64,000 bases of DNA from a bacterium. Its GTDB lineage: Bacteria > DRYD01. Position 1 is the stretch's first letter, and each line of letters opens with the position of its first letter. Position numbers and translations under genes: made by a program. Positions 8,661-17,894 of this stretch are shown in pieces. The notes under the pieces were generated by a model, which saw only the letters and a list, made by a program, of their open reading frames with translations, had not been told where the DNA came from and made no database searches. The stretch lies in the NCBI GenBank assembly GCA_030549815.1, contig JAUQQQ010000004.1, positions 1-64,000 of the forward strand, written 5' to 3'.

Positions 8661-9719
8661 ATGATAACCAAAGATAAAATTATAATGTCATTAAGAGGAG
8701 TAAAAGAACCCTTTTTTCAAAAAGATTTTATCCAAATGAACCTGATAGATGTTGATCTATTAGAAAACAATATTAACATAAAAGTTTACTTAAAAGAAGA
8801 AGTTTTTGATAAAAAAGAAGAGATAGAAAAAAAGATTCAAGAAAAATTGAAAATAGCATTCGGAGAACAAATAGGGAACGTAAATATTGAATTTATTAAA
8901 GTTTCTGATTATTCACAAGTCAGGAGAAGAGTAAAATTGGAGGTTTTAGATTCTAAGAAAGCTAATTTAGGTAAAGTTATAGCGGTTACGTCTGGGAAAG
9001 GTGGAGTTGGAAAATCTACAATATCAATAAATTTAGCTCTTAGCTTAAGGGAACTTGGGTTTAAAGTTGGATTACTTGATGCTGATGTCTATGGCCCATC
9101 AATACCCACAGCATTCGGATTAGAAGGAACAATATTAGAAATAAGAGATGACAAAATACAACCGATAGAAAAATTTGGTTTAAAATTGGTTTCAATAGGT
9201 TTCATGATACCAGAAGTTGATACTCCACTTATTTGGAGAGGACCTATGCTACACAAAGCAATAAATGAAATGGTTAATCAAGTTGATTGGGATAGTTTAG
9301 ATTATTTGGTTGTAGATCTACCACCAGGAACAGGGGACGCAATACTTAGTCTCAACAATTCCGTAAAGATAGACGGAGCAATAGTTGTAAGTACATCGCA
9401 GAAAGTTGCTGCAGCTGACGTCATGAAAAATATAAACATGTTAAAAACACTATCAATTCCCATTATCGGTATAGTTGAAAACATGTCCTTTATTGAGTGT
9501 AAAAATGGTGAAAAAATATACTTATGGGGTAAAGGTGGAGTTATTGAATTAGCCCAAAAATACGATATAGAATTCTTAGGAGAAATACCATTTATACCCA
9601 ATGTAGTGCAAACAATGGAAACCGGAAACTTAGTAATGCTTACCGAACAAACAAAAAACATTTTCAAAGAATTTGCTAAAAAAGTTATCAATAGATTAAA
9701 CGTAATTAGTGTAAGTTAA
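8661..9719 (+). CDS. mrp: Mrp/ApbC-family iron-sulfur carrier ATPase, lacking the CxxC motif
   Basis: 352 residues. An N-terminal DUF59/MIP18-like domain (1-95) is followed by a deviant Walker A P-loop (VTSGKGGVGKST) and the ParA-like signatures DADVYGPSIP, WRGPMLHKA and DLPPGTGD. The family transfers Fe-S clusters using a CxxC pair near ENMS; here that stretch reads ENMSFIECKNGEKIYLWGKGG with one cysteine. It may still dimerise, or use another site. The ribosome binding site is AGAGGTG. Confidence 0.92.
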   Translation: MITKDKIIMSLRGVKEPFFQKDFIQMNLIDVDLLENNINIKVYLKEEVFDKKEEIEKKIQEKLKIAFGEQIGNVNIEFIKVSDYSQVRRRVKLEVLDSKKANLGKVIAVTSGKGGVGKSTISINLALSLRELGFKVGLLDADVYGPSIPTAFGLEGTILEIRDDKIQPIEKFGLKLVSIGFMIPEVDTPLIWRGPMLHKAINEMVNQVDWDSLDYLVVDLPPGTGDAILSLNNSVKIDGAIVVSTSQKVAAADVMKNINMLKTLSIPIIGIVENMSFIECKNGEKIYLWGKGGVIELAQKYDIEFLGEIPFIPNVVQTMETGNLVMLTEQTKNIFKEFAKKVINRLNVISVS

Positions 9720-9721
9720 AT

Positions 9722-10348
9722 ATGACAAGACTATTGATTATTTTTATTTTTTGGTTAACTTCAGTATCCTTTGCTCAAACCTATTTAAAATTTTATCTCA
9801 ATTCAACACAAAGAATAGTAATTAAAGAAAAGAAAATAGATAATACAATCTCGATAAAGGGGAAAATCATCTCAAAAATCAAAAAATCGAAAAAAACATT
9901 AAAACTAACCCTAAACCTATACAACGTGGAAATAAAGATTTATGATAAAGAAAAAATAATCCAAAAGGATAAATACGATTCTTATACTCAAACTTACAAC
10001 TATGAATTTTACCAAAACAAAAACAGGTATGAAATATATGAAAAAGAAGAAGACAGCAATCCCTGGAGTTTCATAAAGCCATTAATTATACTCTATTCTT
10101 TTAATGGTAAAACTGAAATGTTATCAATAACTTCCCCCAAAAATATACTAATCTTTTCAAAAGATAAAAACAATACGTATTTATTTCAGGAAAAATACAA
10201 AGAATTAGTCTTATCAAGAGGTTTAATAAAATTCAGCAAAGAAAACATCTATTTTAATATGAATTCAAACATTCCCAAAAACAAAGTTGAAAAGGTTAGT
10301 TTTTCTATAGAATCGGAAATACAAGCATTATTAAAAAAGACGAATTGA
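9722..10348 (+). CDS. secreted or periplasmic protein of unknown function
   Basis: 208 residues with a clear signal peptide (MTRLLIIFIFWLTSVSFAQ). The mature part is Lys/Asn/Tyr-rich with alternating beta-like segments. I recognise no family. Its ATG is two bases after the mrp stop and its TGA overlaps the next gene's TTG start, so it sits inside the operon. By position it could be an outer-membrane lipoprotein chaperone-like factor, but nothing in the sequence shows that. Confidence 0.75.
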   Translation: MTRLLIIFIFWLTSVSFAQTYLKFYLNSTQRIVIKEKKIDNTISIKGKIISKIKKSKKTLKLTLNLYNVEIKIYDKEKIIQKDKYDSYTQTYNYEFYQNKNRYEIYEKEEDSNPWSFIKPLIILYSFNGKTEMLSITSPKNILIFSKDKNNTYLFQEKYKELVLSRGLIKFSKENIYFNMNSNIPKNKVEKVSFSIESEIQALLKKTN

Positions 10349-10878
10349 TAAAAAAAGGAAGACATAGTGAAGTCGTTATATACTCTGATTTTGTTATAAA
10401 AAAATTCAAAGCATACCTTTACTCAAATTTTCTAAAAGAAAAAACAGCATTGAACAAATTAAAAAAATACAATTTCGTCCCCCAAATTATTGAATCGATT
10501 GAAAAAGAATTGATAATAAAAATGGAAAAAGTTGAAGGCATAGAACTAAGGATAATCATTAAAAATTCAAACGATACAAAATTTTTACTAAATATTTTTA
10601 AAATTATCTTTAAAATCTGTTTTATTCTTGATATAGAAGGTATTTATAAAGACGAATGGAATAGACCATTTAAACATGTTATAATTAACGACAAAACTAT
10701 AAAAATCATTGATTTCGATAGATGCTTAATTTGTAGTGAAAAGAAAAATCTTCCACAGTTTTTATCATTTGTTTTCAATTTTTTCAACCTTTACAAAGAT
10801 TACAAACAAACATTAATAGAATACATTCAGTTCTTAGAGAAACAAATAAGTGCGTATAAAACCTTTGGGAAACCGTGA
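10345..10878 (+). CDS. small COG2112/RIO-like predicted Ser/Thr kinase
   Basis: 177 residues. It reads like a minimal protein-kinase fold: a lysine strand (FVIKKFKAYLYSNFLKEKTALNKL), a hinge (IIKMEKVEGIELR), and a catalytic/metal region DEWNRPFKHVIINDKTIKIIDFDR. The last matches the DxxxRPxKHVIV...KIIDFER pattern of the predicted Ser/Thr kinases best known from archaea (COG2112), with the metal-binding Asp in IIDFDR. No glycine-rich loop is obvious. It overlaps the upstream gene by 4 nt (TTGA). The substrate is unknown. Confidence 0.7.
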   Translation: MIKKGRHSEVVIYSDFVIKKFKAYLYSNFLKEKTALNKLKKYNFVPQIIESIEKELIIKMEKVEGIELRIIIKNSNDTKFLLNIFKIIFKICFILDIEGIYKDEWNRPFKHVIINDKTIKIIDFDRCLICSEKKNLPQFLSFVFNFFNLYKDYKQTLIEYIQFLEKQISAYKTFGKP

Positions 10879-10924
10879 AAATATTTGGGTAAACTTACCT
10901 TTTTACTTTTACTTCCCTTTGATA

Positions 10925-11701
10925 TTATATAAAAATACCTCGTAGAGAAGTGGAATTAAAAAAATCGATAAAAATATCTATTATACTCAAAATTTCAGGA
11001 TCGTTGGTTTGATTTTTTAATTCTTCTATTTTACTTTTAATACTCTTTAAAGATAATTTTTGATGGTAGATAATTTTATATATTTGTCGTGCTATATCTA
11101 TCTGCTTAGAAGAAAAATTATTTCTTTTCATCCCTTCTCTATTTATTCCTATTACTTTTGGAGGATTACCATCAACAGTCATAAAAGGTGGTATATCTTG
11201 AGAAACTTTTGTTAACCCGCCAATTATTGTATATTTTCCGATTCTTACCTTTTGGTGTACTCCTGCCATTCCTCCAAGGATAACAAAATCATCTATAAAG
11301 CTATAACCTGCTATTCCCACAAGACTTGATATAATCGTATTATTACCGATAATGCAATTATGACCTATATGAACTTGCGACATTATAAAGTTATTATTCA
11401 TAATGATCGTTTGATTATTTTCCCCAGTGGCTCTATGAATACAAGTTAATTCTCTTATAACGTTGTTTTTACCTATTTTAACAAAACTTATTTCGTTTTT
11501 AAAGCTCTTATCCTGAGGTTCTGTACCTATAATACAATTTGGATAAATAACAGTGTTTTCATCAATAATAGTGTGAGTAATATATGAATTACGCATTATT
11601 TTTACGTTCTTTCCTACCTTACAGAAAGGCCCAATATATACCCCCTCTTCTATTATCACAGTAGAGTGAATATCAGAATCTGGATGAATATAGTAACCCA
11701 T
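10925..11701 (-). CDS. lpxA: acyl-ACP--UDP-N-acetylglucosamine O-acyltransferase
   Basis: 258 residues, the normal LpxA length. It performs the first step of lipid A synthesis. The left-handed beta-helix repeats fill residues 1-190. The catalytic region MSQVHIGHNC holds His111 and His114, the latter equivalent to E. coli His125. The GNPPKVIGINREGMKR segment and the C-terminal helical domain (FSSKQIDIARQIYKIIY) complete the family pattern. It is last in the operon der-tgpA-luxC-fabZ-oxidoreductase-lpxA. Its ATG abuts the oxidoreductase stop. Whether it attaches an ester- or amide-linked chain cannot be read from these motifs. Confidence 0.95.
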   Translation of the reverse strand: MGYYIHPDSDIHSTVIIEEGVYIGPFCKVGKNVKIMRNSYITHTIIDENTVIYPNCIIGTEPQDKSFKNEISFVKIGKNNVIRELTCIHRATGENNQTIIMNNNFIMSQVHIGHNCIIGNNTIISSLVGIAGYSFIDDFVILGGMAGVHQKVRIGKYTIIGGLTKVSQDIPPFMTVDGNPPKVIGINREGMKRNNFSSKQIDIARQIYKIIYHQKLSLKSIKSKIEELKNQTNDPEILSIIDIFIDFFNSTSLRGIFI

Positions 11702-12669
11702 TATATCTTTGCTATTTGTATGTTTTTTAACATTTGCGTAGCAATATCTAAGGATCTAATTCCATTATCTATATTCACTAAAGGTTCCCTGTTTTCTAAA
11801 ACACTATTAACAAATTCCATTATTTCCAATCTTAACGATTCTGCCCTAATTATATTAGGTATTTCTATCTTCACTTCAAAAGATTCTATATCCGTATTTT
11901 TGTATATATTAGACGGTACATAATGAATTTCAATGTATTGCAGTATCAAATCTACATAGATAGAATTATCATTTTGCACTATTCTCATTTTTCTTTCTTT
12001 GGAGGGGTAACACCTACTCGCTGTCATAACAGCAATACTTCCATTCTCAAAAACTATATTACCAACAGCAATATCTTCATTATTAGTAAAATTGTATACA
12101 CTATTACCAATTGAGTTTATATTCTTTATTTTTTTATCCTTCATTAAATAATTAACGATGATATCTATATCATGTATCATTAGATCAAGTAAAACACCCG
12201 TGGAAGGTTTTCTACTTGGTAAAGGTCCCATTCTTCTACATTCTATAAAGATAGGATTCGATATATAGTTAGTTAACTGTCTTATGGCAGGATTAAATCG
12301 TTCAGTAAATCCTACCATTACTTTAACTCCATACTTTTGGGAATAATATTTTATTTCTTCGGCTTTTTCTATTGTATCAGCAACAGGCTTTTCTATAAGC
12401 AAATGTTTTCCTTTTTTTATACAAGGGATAGCAATTTCATGATGTTTATCAGTAGGAGCAGCAATAGAAATTATATCGCATTCATCAACTAATTCATCGA
12501 TGGAATTGAATTTTTTAACTCCCAAATTATCAGCAACAATTTCAGATTTAGAATTATCAATATCAAAAACTCCAACAAGTTTGACATTATTATTTAATGT
12601 TGAGTATATCCTTGCGTGATGAAAACCCATATATCCTACACCAATAACACCAGCTTTAAGCATTTTCAT
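11701..12669 (-). CDS. Gfo/Idh/MocA-family oxidoreductase in the lipid A operon
   Basis: 322 residues. The N-terminal Rossmann fold has GVIGVGYMGFHHARIY and the typical LIEKPVADTIEKAEE, with Lys of EKP. The substrate domain follows (GFTERFNPAIRQL, DLMIHDIDII). Members act on nucleotide sugars. Placement between fabZ and lpxA is known in several diderm groups. In some it is GnnA, which oxidises UDP-GlcNAc so that an aminotransferase (GnnB) can make the 3-amino sugar for amide-linked lipid A. No gnnB is visible in this window, so that role is an inference only. Confidence 0.88.
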   Translation of the reverse strand: MKMLKAGVIGVGYMGFHHARIYSTLNNNVKLVGVFDIDNSKSEIVADNLGVKKFNSIDELVDECDIISIAAPTDKHHEIAIPCIKKGKHLLIEKPVADTIEKAEEIKYYSQKYGVKVMVGFTERFNPAIRQLTNYISNPIFIECRRMGPLPSRKPSTGVLLDLMIHDIDIIVNYLMKDKKIKNINSIGNSVYNFTNNEDIAVGNIVFENGSIAVMTASRCYPSKERKMRIVQNDNSIYVDLILQYIEIHYVPSNIYKNTDIESFEVKIEIPNIIRAESLRLEIMEFVNSVLENREPLVNIDNGIRSLDIATQMLKNIQIAKI

Positions 12670-13102
12670 ACCTTTTCAAAGCGAAATTCAAATTCCCCTC
12701 TGCTACTATTTCTTGATCTCTTAAAATTTGGGCATAAGCAAAAGGAAAGTAATCATTTCCAATTTTTTTAAGCTTTATTTTTTTAACTTTTATAATAAGA
12801 ACATCACCAGGTTTAACCATCTTTTTGAATTTAAAATTTTCTACACCAAGCAAAAGTGTCAAGTAATTTTCTTTTTCTTGAAATGAGGAGAGGAATAGAA
12901 CGCCAGCTGCCTGAGCAACAGATTCTATCAATATAACCCCTGGAAAAACAGGATTACCCGGAAAATGACCCTCAAAAAACCATTCATTTATACTTACATT
13001 CTTTTGAGCAATTATGTAATCTTCTCCAATCTCAACAATCTTATCTATAAATAAAAAAGGATACTTATGTGGTAAAGATTTAAAAATTAATTCTTCTGCC
13101 AT
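12656..13102 (-). CDS. fabZ: 3-hydroxyacyl-[ACP] dehydratase FabZ
   Basis: 148 residues, a single hotdog domain. It shows LPHKYPFLFIDKI with the catalytic His, FEGHFPGNPVFPGVILIESVAQAAG with the catalytic Glu, and the expected length. It dehydrates 3-hydroxyacyl-ACP in fatty acid synthesis and competes with LpxA for 3-hydroxyacyl chains, which explains its common pairing with lpxA. It overlaps the oxidoreductase by 14 nt. Confidence 0.95.
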   Translation of the reverse strand: MAEELIFKSLPHKYPFLFIDKIVEIGEDYIIAQKNVSINEWFFEGHFPGNPVFPGVILIESVAQAAGVLFLSSFQEKENYLTLLLGVENFKFKKMVKPGDVLIIKVKKIKLKKIGNDYFPFAYAQILRDQEIVAEGNLNFALKRYENA

Positions 13103-13154
13103 TTTATTATTAATTCTCTAAAAAAATCCTCAAATCCTTCTAAAAATTAATTTA

Positions 13155-14477
13155 CTATACTTTGTATCTCGAAATTAGTTTTGAGAATTTTCTTAATATA
13201 AATTCCCCTTCATGAGGAGCTTCTATTTCACTAAAGCCGATAGAACCTATCTCAACAAACCTATAAATACCAATAGAACTAAGGACATCTATAAATTCGT
13301 CAGTATTTTTCGTCCTAATACTACAACTCTGTAGAATTTCAGAATAATCTTTCAATGATTCTTTTAGCATTTCTAAAGTATATACATTTTTAACACATAC
13401 AAATCTATTTAATGGTCCTATAAAAAATCCTGGTGAATAATCAAGAAAGACTCTTTCAAAATATTTTCCTTCATTCAAAGCTTCATTAGCCATAGAAATT
13501 TCCTCAAATTTAAATAATTCCGTATATTCATCAAAGCTAAGCTCCCCTTGCTCTATTTCAAAATTTCTTATGGCAACAGAAAGATTCTCAGCAAATTTTT
13601 CTAACAAACTCTTTTGTATTTCACCAACAATAAAAACGGTTTGAACAGAAGAACATGCCCTCTGCTCCCATAAACAAACATCCCAACTTAAAGCTTTGAA
13701 AAAGTTTTGATCATCAATAACCTCTTCAACCGTTTGAGAATCCAAAACACAAATACTATACTTAGGGCCATACAAAATGAGTTTCTTCTTAGGATCAAAA
13801 TTCGAACTAAAAAATTTTATAGTATCATAGTTTCCCCAAACAACAACTCCATCATTATACTGATTCAAAAAATCGATAATATCATCTTTGTATGATATAA
13901 TGGCAATATTATCAGAAATAATTCCTTCCATTCCCAACTTTTTCTCTACTTCTTTCAACGTCTCTACCCATATCAATCCCCAAAAATTCCCCACTTTTGA
14001 AGAAGTTTTTATGATGTTTATATTCTTTGTTAAAACTCCACAAAGAAGAGAATCTATGGAAGACACAAAAACATTGCCCGGAGTTATATGAGTAAGTAAA
14101 CCAATAGGATAAGCTCTTAACTTAATATCCTGGCCAATCCATTGATCCAACATTCTTATATCCCCAAACTCTTTATTAATCCTCCTTACCATGTTATCAT
14201 ACGAAAAAATTCTACATAATTCATTAATAGCTAACTTTATCATTCCCTTACTAAACCCTATATTTTTTAAATTATCAAAAACAAAGTCAATTTTTTGGTC
14301 GTCATTCATCCAAAGCCTACTAACTTCATCTATAACTTTTAACAAATCATCGAGTTTATTCTTAATAAATTCTTTCTTTTTAGCTTTTGCTAAAATAAAA
14401 ACTTCTCTTAACTCTACTTTATCAATCTCATCAAGAAACAAACCAAAGCAGTAATTCTTTTTATAATTTTGGTCCAT
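13155..14477 (-). CDS. LuxC-like acyl-CoA/acyl-ACP reductase
   Basis: 440 residues from the preferred start. LuxC-type enzymes are aldehyde-dehydrogenase relatives that reduce activated fatty acids to aldehydes. Visible features are the LTHITPGNVFVSSIDSLL segment, the nucleotide region IAIISYKDD...VVWGNYDTI, and the catalytic cysteine in WDVCLWEQRACSSVQ. The ORF track starts at 14492, but the second Met (14477) has AGAGG 9 nt upstream and overlaps tgpA by 17 nt, so I prefer it. No LuxE or LuxD neighbour is seen. It lies just upstream of fabZ, so a role in modifying envelope lipids is inferred. Confidence 0.82.
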   Translation of the reverse strand: MDQNYKKNYCFGLFLDEIDKVELREVFILAKAKKKEFIKNKLDDLLKVIDEVSRLWMNDDQKIDFVFDNLKNIGFSKGMIKLAINELCRIFSYDNMVRRINKEFGDIRMLDQWIGQDIKLRAYPIGLLTHITPGNVFVSSIDSLLCGVLTKNINIIKTSSKVGNFWGLIWVETLKEVEKKLGMEGIISDNIAIISYKDDIIDFLNQYNDGVVVWGNYDTIKFFSSNFDPKKKLILYGPKYSICVLDSQTVEEVIDDQNFFKALSWDVCLWEQRACSSVQTVFIVGEIQKSLLEKFAENLSVAIRNFEIEQGELSFDEYTELFKFEEISMANEALNEGKYFERVFLDYSPGFFIGPLNRFVCVKNVYTLEMLKESLKDYSEILQSCSIRTKNTDEFIDVLSSIGIYRFVEIGSIGFSEIEAPHEGEFILRKFSKLISRYKV

Positions 14478-16464
14478 AAAGATACCTCTCATACAAATCT
14501 AAAAATTCCCTGAACTTCTGGAAAATTTTATCTTCTATATTTAATAATTTTATTTCTCTAAGAGTTAATTCCTTAGCAAAAACAATATCTTTCATTCTGA
14601 AATAATCAATAAACATTGTAAATATTTTTTTCATTTGTTTAGTTTTTATTTGCCCTAATTCCAATTTCTCTAAATATTGTGCTAAATAATTTTTTCTTAA
14701 TACGTAAAATATTCTATAGGATAGAAAAGAGATAATGAGAATAACAAGAATTTTAAAAACAAGGTCAGCTAAAAACTTTATTCTATCAATAAACTCCTCA
14801 TCTAACCCTAACATTTGAAAAAGATTAGAACTCTTGGATTTATTCTCAAGATACTTCAGAGTTTGGTTATCAACATTAAACGGAGATGGATCCACAGGAA
14901 TCCAACCATACGGCGTAAGAACTTCCACCCAAGCATGAGCATCATCTGCATAAACCTCAATAAACCCTGTAAATAATTCCTTGTTTTGCGGCAAATAACC
15001 TAAAACAACCCTACAAGGTATACCTAAAATTCTAAGCATAACAGCAAGAGAACTGGCAAATTGCTCACAATACCCTCTTCTTTGAATAAAAAGAAAATCA
15101 TAGACTGCTTCACTTTTAGGAGGATCTATAAATAAATCATAAGTATAATTAGTTTCCAGATAATTCTTTATCTTCTCCACCTTTCCCCAAAAAGTATTCT
15201 CACCACTTGTAATATCAAAAGCCAAATCCCTAACCCTATTGCTTATTGGAGGTAATTCAATATAATTCCGTAAATCAGGATTCTGCTTTACAAGTTTTTG
15301 AAAAAATTCATCATACTCAACATAACTTATTGACTTTAATTTACTTACATCAACGTATGGGATAATAGAAATAACCGTATAAGTAATACCTTTAACTAAA
15401 GGATACTCAGAATAAAAATTATAACCTTTCATTCGTAAAAAAGAAGAAGGGAAAAACACTTCACTCGGAACAGGCACATGATACAGTATATCCGGTAAAT
15501 CAGCAGTTATCATAAAATACGAATTAAAAACAGTATAATTTGAATAACTAAATTCTGAAGGCAAAGAAGAAAAATAAGAATATTCGGAAGAAGATATATT
15601 TATTTCTTGCTCATTATCATTATACCATTTTTTCCCATCATACTTTACTAAATGAATCCCCTTTATATAAGTAATAGTAGGCATTTTTACTTTCATAACA
15701 AGAACATGGGGCAATAATCCCCTATTCTCCAAATTCATCTCACCCTTAAATCCTCTATAAGTATAACTTTGTTTAAAAACATCCTCTATCTTCTTTTGAT
15801 AATTAATATTAGAAGCAGGGTTGCTCATATTGATTGCTTCATCCTTAGGAGCAAATACAAACCTAAAGAAATACCCACCCGTAGGCTTAGGTAAAATCAA
15901 AAATAAAAAAATAACAACAAAAAATACAAAACCTAAAACTTTTAAACTAATAACAGATAAAAATCGCAAATCCTTAATATTACTATCCATTATAAATAAA
16001 GTCAAATAAAATAAAAAAGTAAAAATCAAGATATATAAAACAATAAAATTAGAAAAAGAAACAACAGTTAAAACTACTAATATTATCAAAGAAGAAGTTA
16101 TAGAATAAAGAATATCTTTTCTTCTTGGTAAATCAAAACTATGCAGTAACAATAAAGAAATCAGTAATTCTAAAAGAGGGATCCGAGGGTCATATATGGT
16201 TTCGGGAAGCTTCCTGAAGAAATCTACCCCCACAAATATCATTAACAATGCTAATATTAACTTAACAAAATACTGCTTGCTGTACCTAAAAAAATAACTC
16301 CATGCATAACCTATAGTTAAAACAATAGAAAAAATTACCGATTTTATTAAAAATTCTTGCTCAAAAAGTGAAAAATACAAAAAAATACCATAACCCCATA
16401 TACTCAATAAACACAAAAGGTAAGACATGAATCTAAATAAAACATTATTCTCAATCGTTTGCAT
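14461..16464 (-). CDS. TgpA-type transglutaminase-like membrane protein
   Basis: 667 residues. The N-terminal 190 residues contain about seven membrane helices. A long extracytoplasmic segment follows, with a transglutaminase core near 430-515: the catalytic triad is Cys in RRGYCEQFASSLA, His in DDAHAWVEV and Asp in WIPVDPSPF. Another membrane helix (about 560-580) and a cytoplasmic tail complete the TgpA/DUF3488 layout. TgpA is a periplasmic transglutaminase-like envelope protein. The start overlaps the end of der by 14 nt. Confidence 0.88.
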   Translation of the reverse strand: MQTIENNVLFRFMSYLLCLLSIWGYGIFLYFSLFEQEFLIKSVIFSIVLTIGYAWSYFFRYSKQYFVKLILALLMIFVGVDFFRKLPETIYDPRIPLLELLISLLLLHSFDLPRRKDILYSITSSLIILVVLTVVSFSNFIVLYILIFTFLFYLTLFIMDSNIKDLRFLSVISLKVLGFVFFVVIFLFLILPKPTGGYFFRFVFAPKDEAINMSNPASNINYQKKIEDVFKQSYTYRGFKGEMNLENRGLLPHVLVMKVKMPTITYIKGIHLVKYDGKKWYNDNEQEINISSSEYSYFSSLPSEFSYSNYTVFNSYFMITADLPDILYHVPVPSEVFFPSSFLRMKGYNFYSEYPLVKGITYTVISIIPYVDVSKLKSISYVEYDEFFQKLVKQNPDLRNYIELPPISNRVRDLAFDITSGENTFWGKVEKIKNYLETNYTYDLFIDPPKSEAVYDFLFIQRRGYCEQFASSLAVMLRILGIPCRVVLGYLPQNKELFTGFIEVYADDAHAWVEVLTPYGWIPVDPSPFNVDNQTLKYLENKSKSSNLFQMLGLDEEFIDRIKFLADLVFKILVILIISFLSYRIFYVLRKNYLAQYLEKLELGQIKTKQMKKIFTMFIDYFRMKDIVFAKELTLREIKLLNIEDKIFQKFREFLDLYERYLYGPKL

Positions 16465-17866
16465 GAGTATTATGAGTTTTACTTGTCGGCTTTCTTTTTG
16501 TAAAAAGTAATTTCAAAGGCACATTTGGTATATTCAAAATTCTTGATAAAGTATTCTTTAAGTAGCTTTTTATATTATCTGGGACTTTATCAACATTTGA
16601 ATAAACTTTAAGCGTAGGTATTTCCTCTTTATAAAATTTAACATCCCTAACCTTCATTCTAACTTTTTTATCATCTACATTAATAAGCGGTAAAGAAAGC
16701 AAAACACTATCCAAAAGTTCCTTCAAATCATGTTTTGATAAATCCATATTTAATTGCTCATCAATAGAAAGTAAAGTGTAGATAACAGAATCAATCTGAT
16801 ACTTAGTTTTTGCACTTACAAAAATAACAGGAGCAAAAGGGATTAAGTACAATTCCCTTTTTATCTGATCCGCTAACTCATATTTTAAATTTTCGATAAA
16901 TTGATTATTAAACTTCTTACCAAGTTTTTGCTTATAGTCTTCTATAACCAAATCAAACTTATTAGCGACAATAAAACAAGGTTTTTCATGCTTGTATAAC
17001 TGGTATACGATCCTTTTATCCTGCCTAGTTAACCCCTCTGAAATATCAATAACCAATCCCAAAATATCTGCGTATTTTATTGTCCCCAAAGCTCTTGTTA
17101 TAGAGTATGCTTCCAATTTTGAAGAAACGTGTGTTTTCCTTCTTACTCCAGGCGTATCTATTATGACAAATTTTTTACCATTGTATTCAAAGGGAATATC
17201 TATACTATCTCGAGTAGTTCCTGCTATACTGCTAACAATAACCCTTTCATCTTGATTAATCAAAGAAAGAAGGGAATTAATAATGGAAGATTTCCCTACA
17301 TTAGGCCTACCAACAAATCCCACTTTCCTTCCTTCCTCTTCATAGAACCTATATTTGCTTTCTACAAACCCAAGCTTTTCAAATAATTCCTTTATCATAA
17401 AAACTAATTCCTTAACATTCATTTTAGTCTTACAAGAGATTTGGATCGAATTTTTGAAGCCCAAATCTCGAAATTCATCTTCCTTCGTATTATTAGCTTC
17501 AGATTTATTTAATACCAATATCGTTCTCTCTTTCATCCCACTCTTTCTTATTATATCCGCAAGCTCAATATCCATATAATCAATGCCATTAATATTATCA
17601 ACAACAAACAATACAATATCGCTATTAGTCAAAACATCTTGTACTTTTTGTCTTACTTGTAAATCTATTTCGTCTTTAGAATTAATAATTCCACCCGTAT
17701 CGATAAAAATAATTTTGTAGTCGAAGTATTGTGAGGACTTTATTAATACATCCCTTGTAGTTCCTTCAACATCAGAAACAACCGATATTCCTTTATTTAT
17801 CAATAAATTAAATAGTGTTGATTTTCCAACATTTGGCTTACCTACGATAGAAACAACTATATTCAT
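16451..17866 (-). CDS. der: ribosome assembly GTPase Der (EngA)
   Basis: 471 residues with the diagnostic tandem GTPase domains. Domain 1 has GKPNVGKSTLFN, DTGG and LNKSE. Domain 2 starts near residue 190 with GRPNVGKSSIIN, then DTPGVRRKT and ANKFD. The C-terminal KH-like domain (RMKVRDVKFYKEEIPTLKVYSN) contacts rRNA during 50S assembly. It is the first gene of the minus-strand run leading into tgpA and lipid A genes. Confidence 0.97.
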   Translation of the reverse strand: MNIVVSIVGKPNVGKSTLFNLLINKGISVVSDVEGTTRDVLIKSSQYFDYKIIFIDTGGIINSKDEIDLQVRQKVQDVLTNSDIVLFVVDNINGIDYMDIELADIIRKSGMKERTILVLNKSEANNTKEDEFRDLGFKNSIQISCKTKMNVKELVFMIKELFEKLGFVESKYRFYEEEGRKVGFVGRPNVGKSSIINSLLSLINQDERVIVSSIAGTTRDSIDIPFEYNGKKFVIIDTPGVRRKTHVSSKLEAYSITRALGTIKYADILGLVIDISEGLTRQDKRIVYQLYKHEKPCFIVANKFDLVIEDYKQKLGKKFNNQFIENLKYELADQIKRELYLIPFAPVIFVSAKTKYQIDSVIYTLLSIDEQLNMDLSKHDLKELLDSVLLSLPLINVDDKKVRMKVRDVKFYKEEIPTLKVYSNVDKVPDNIKSYLKNTLSRILNIPNVPLKLLFTKRKPTSKTHNTHAND

Positions 17867-17894
17867 TCTTTAGAATTTATTCTTTTTAATTCAA

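Noticed and set aside
10890-10915. Terminator between the kinase gene and lpxA
   Set aside because: GGTAAACTTACC followed by TTTTT can form only a 4-bp stem, which is too weak to call.
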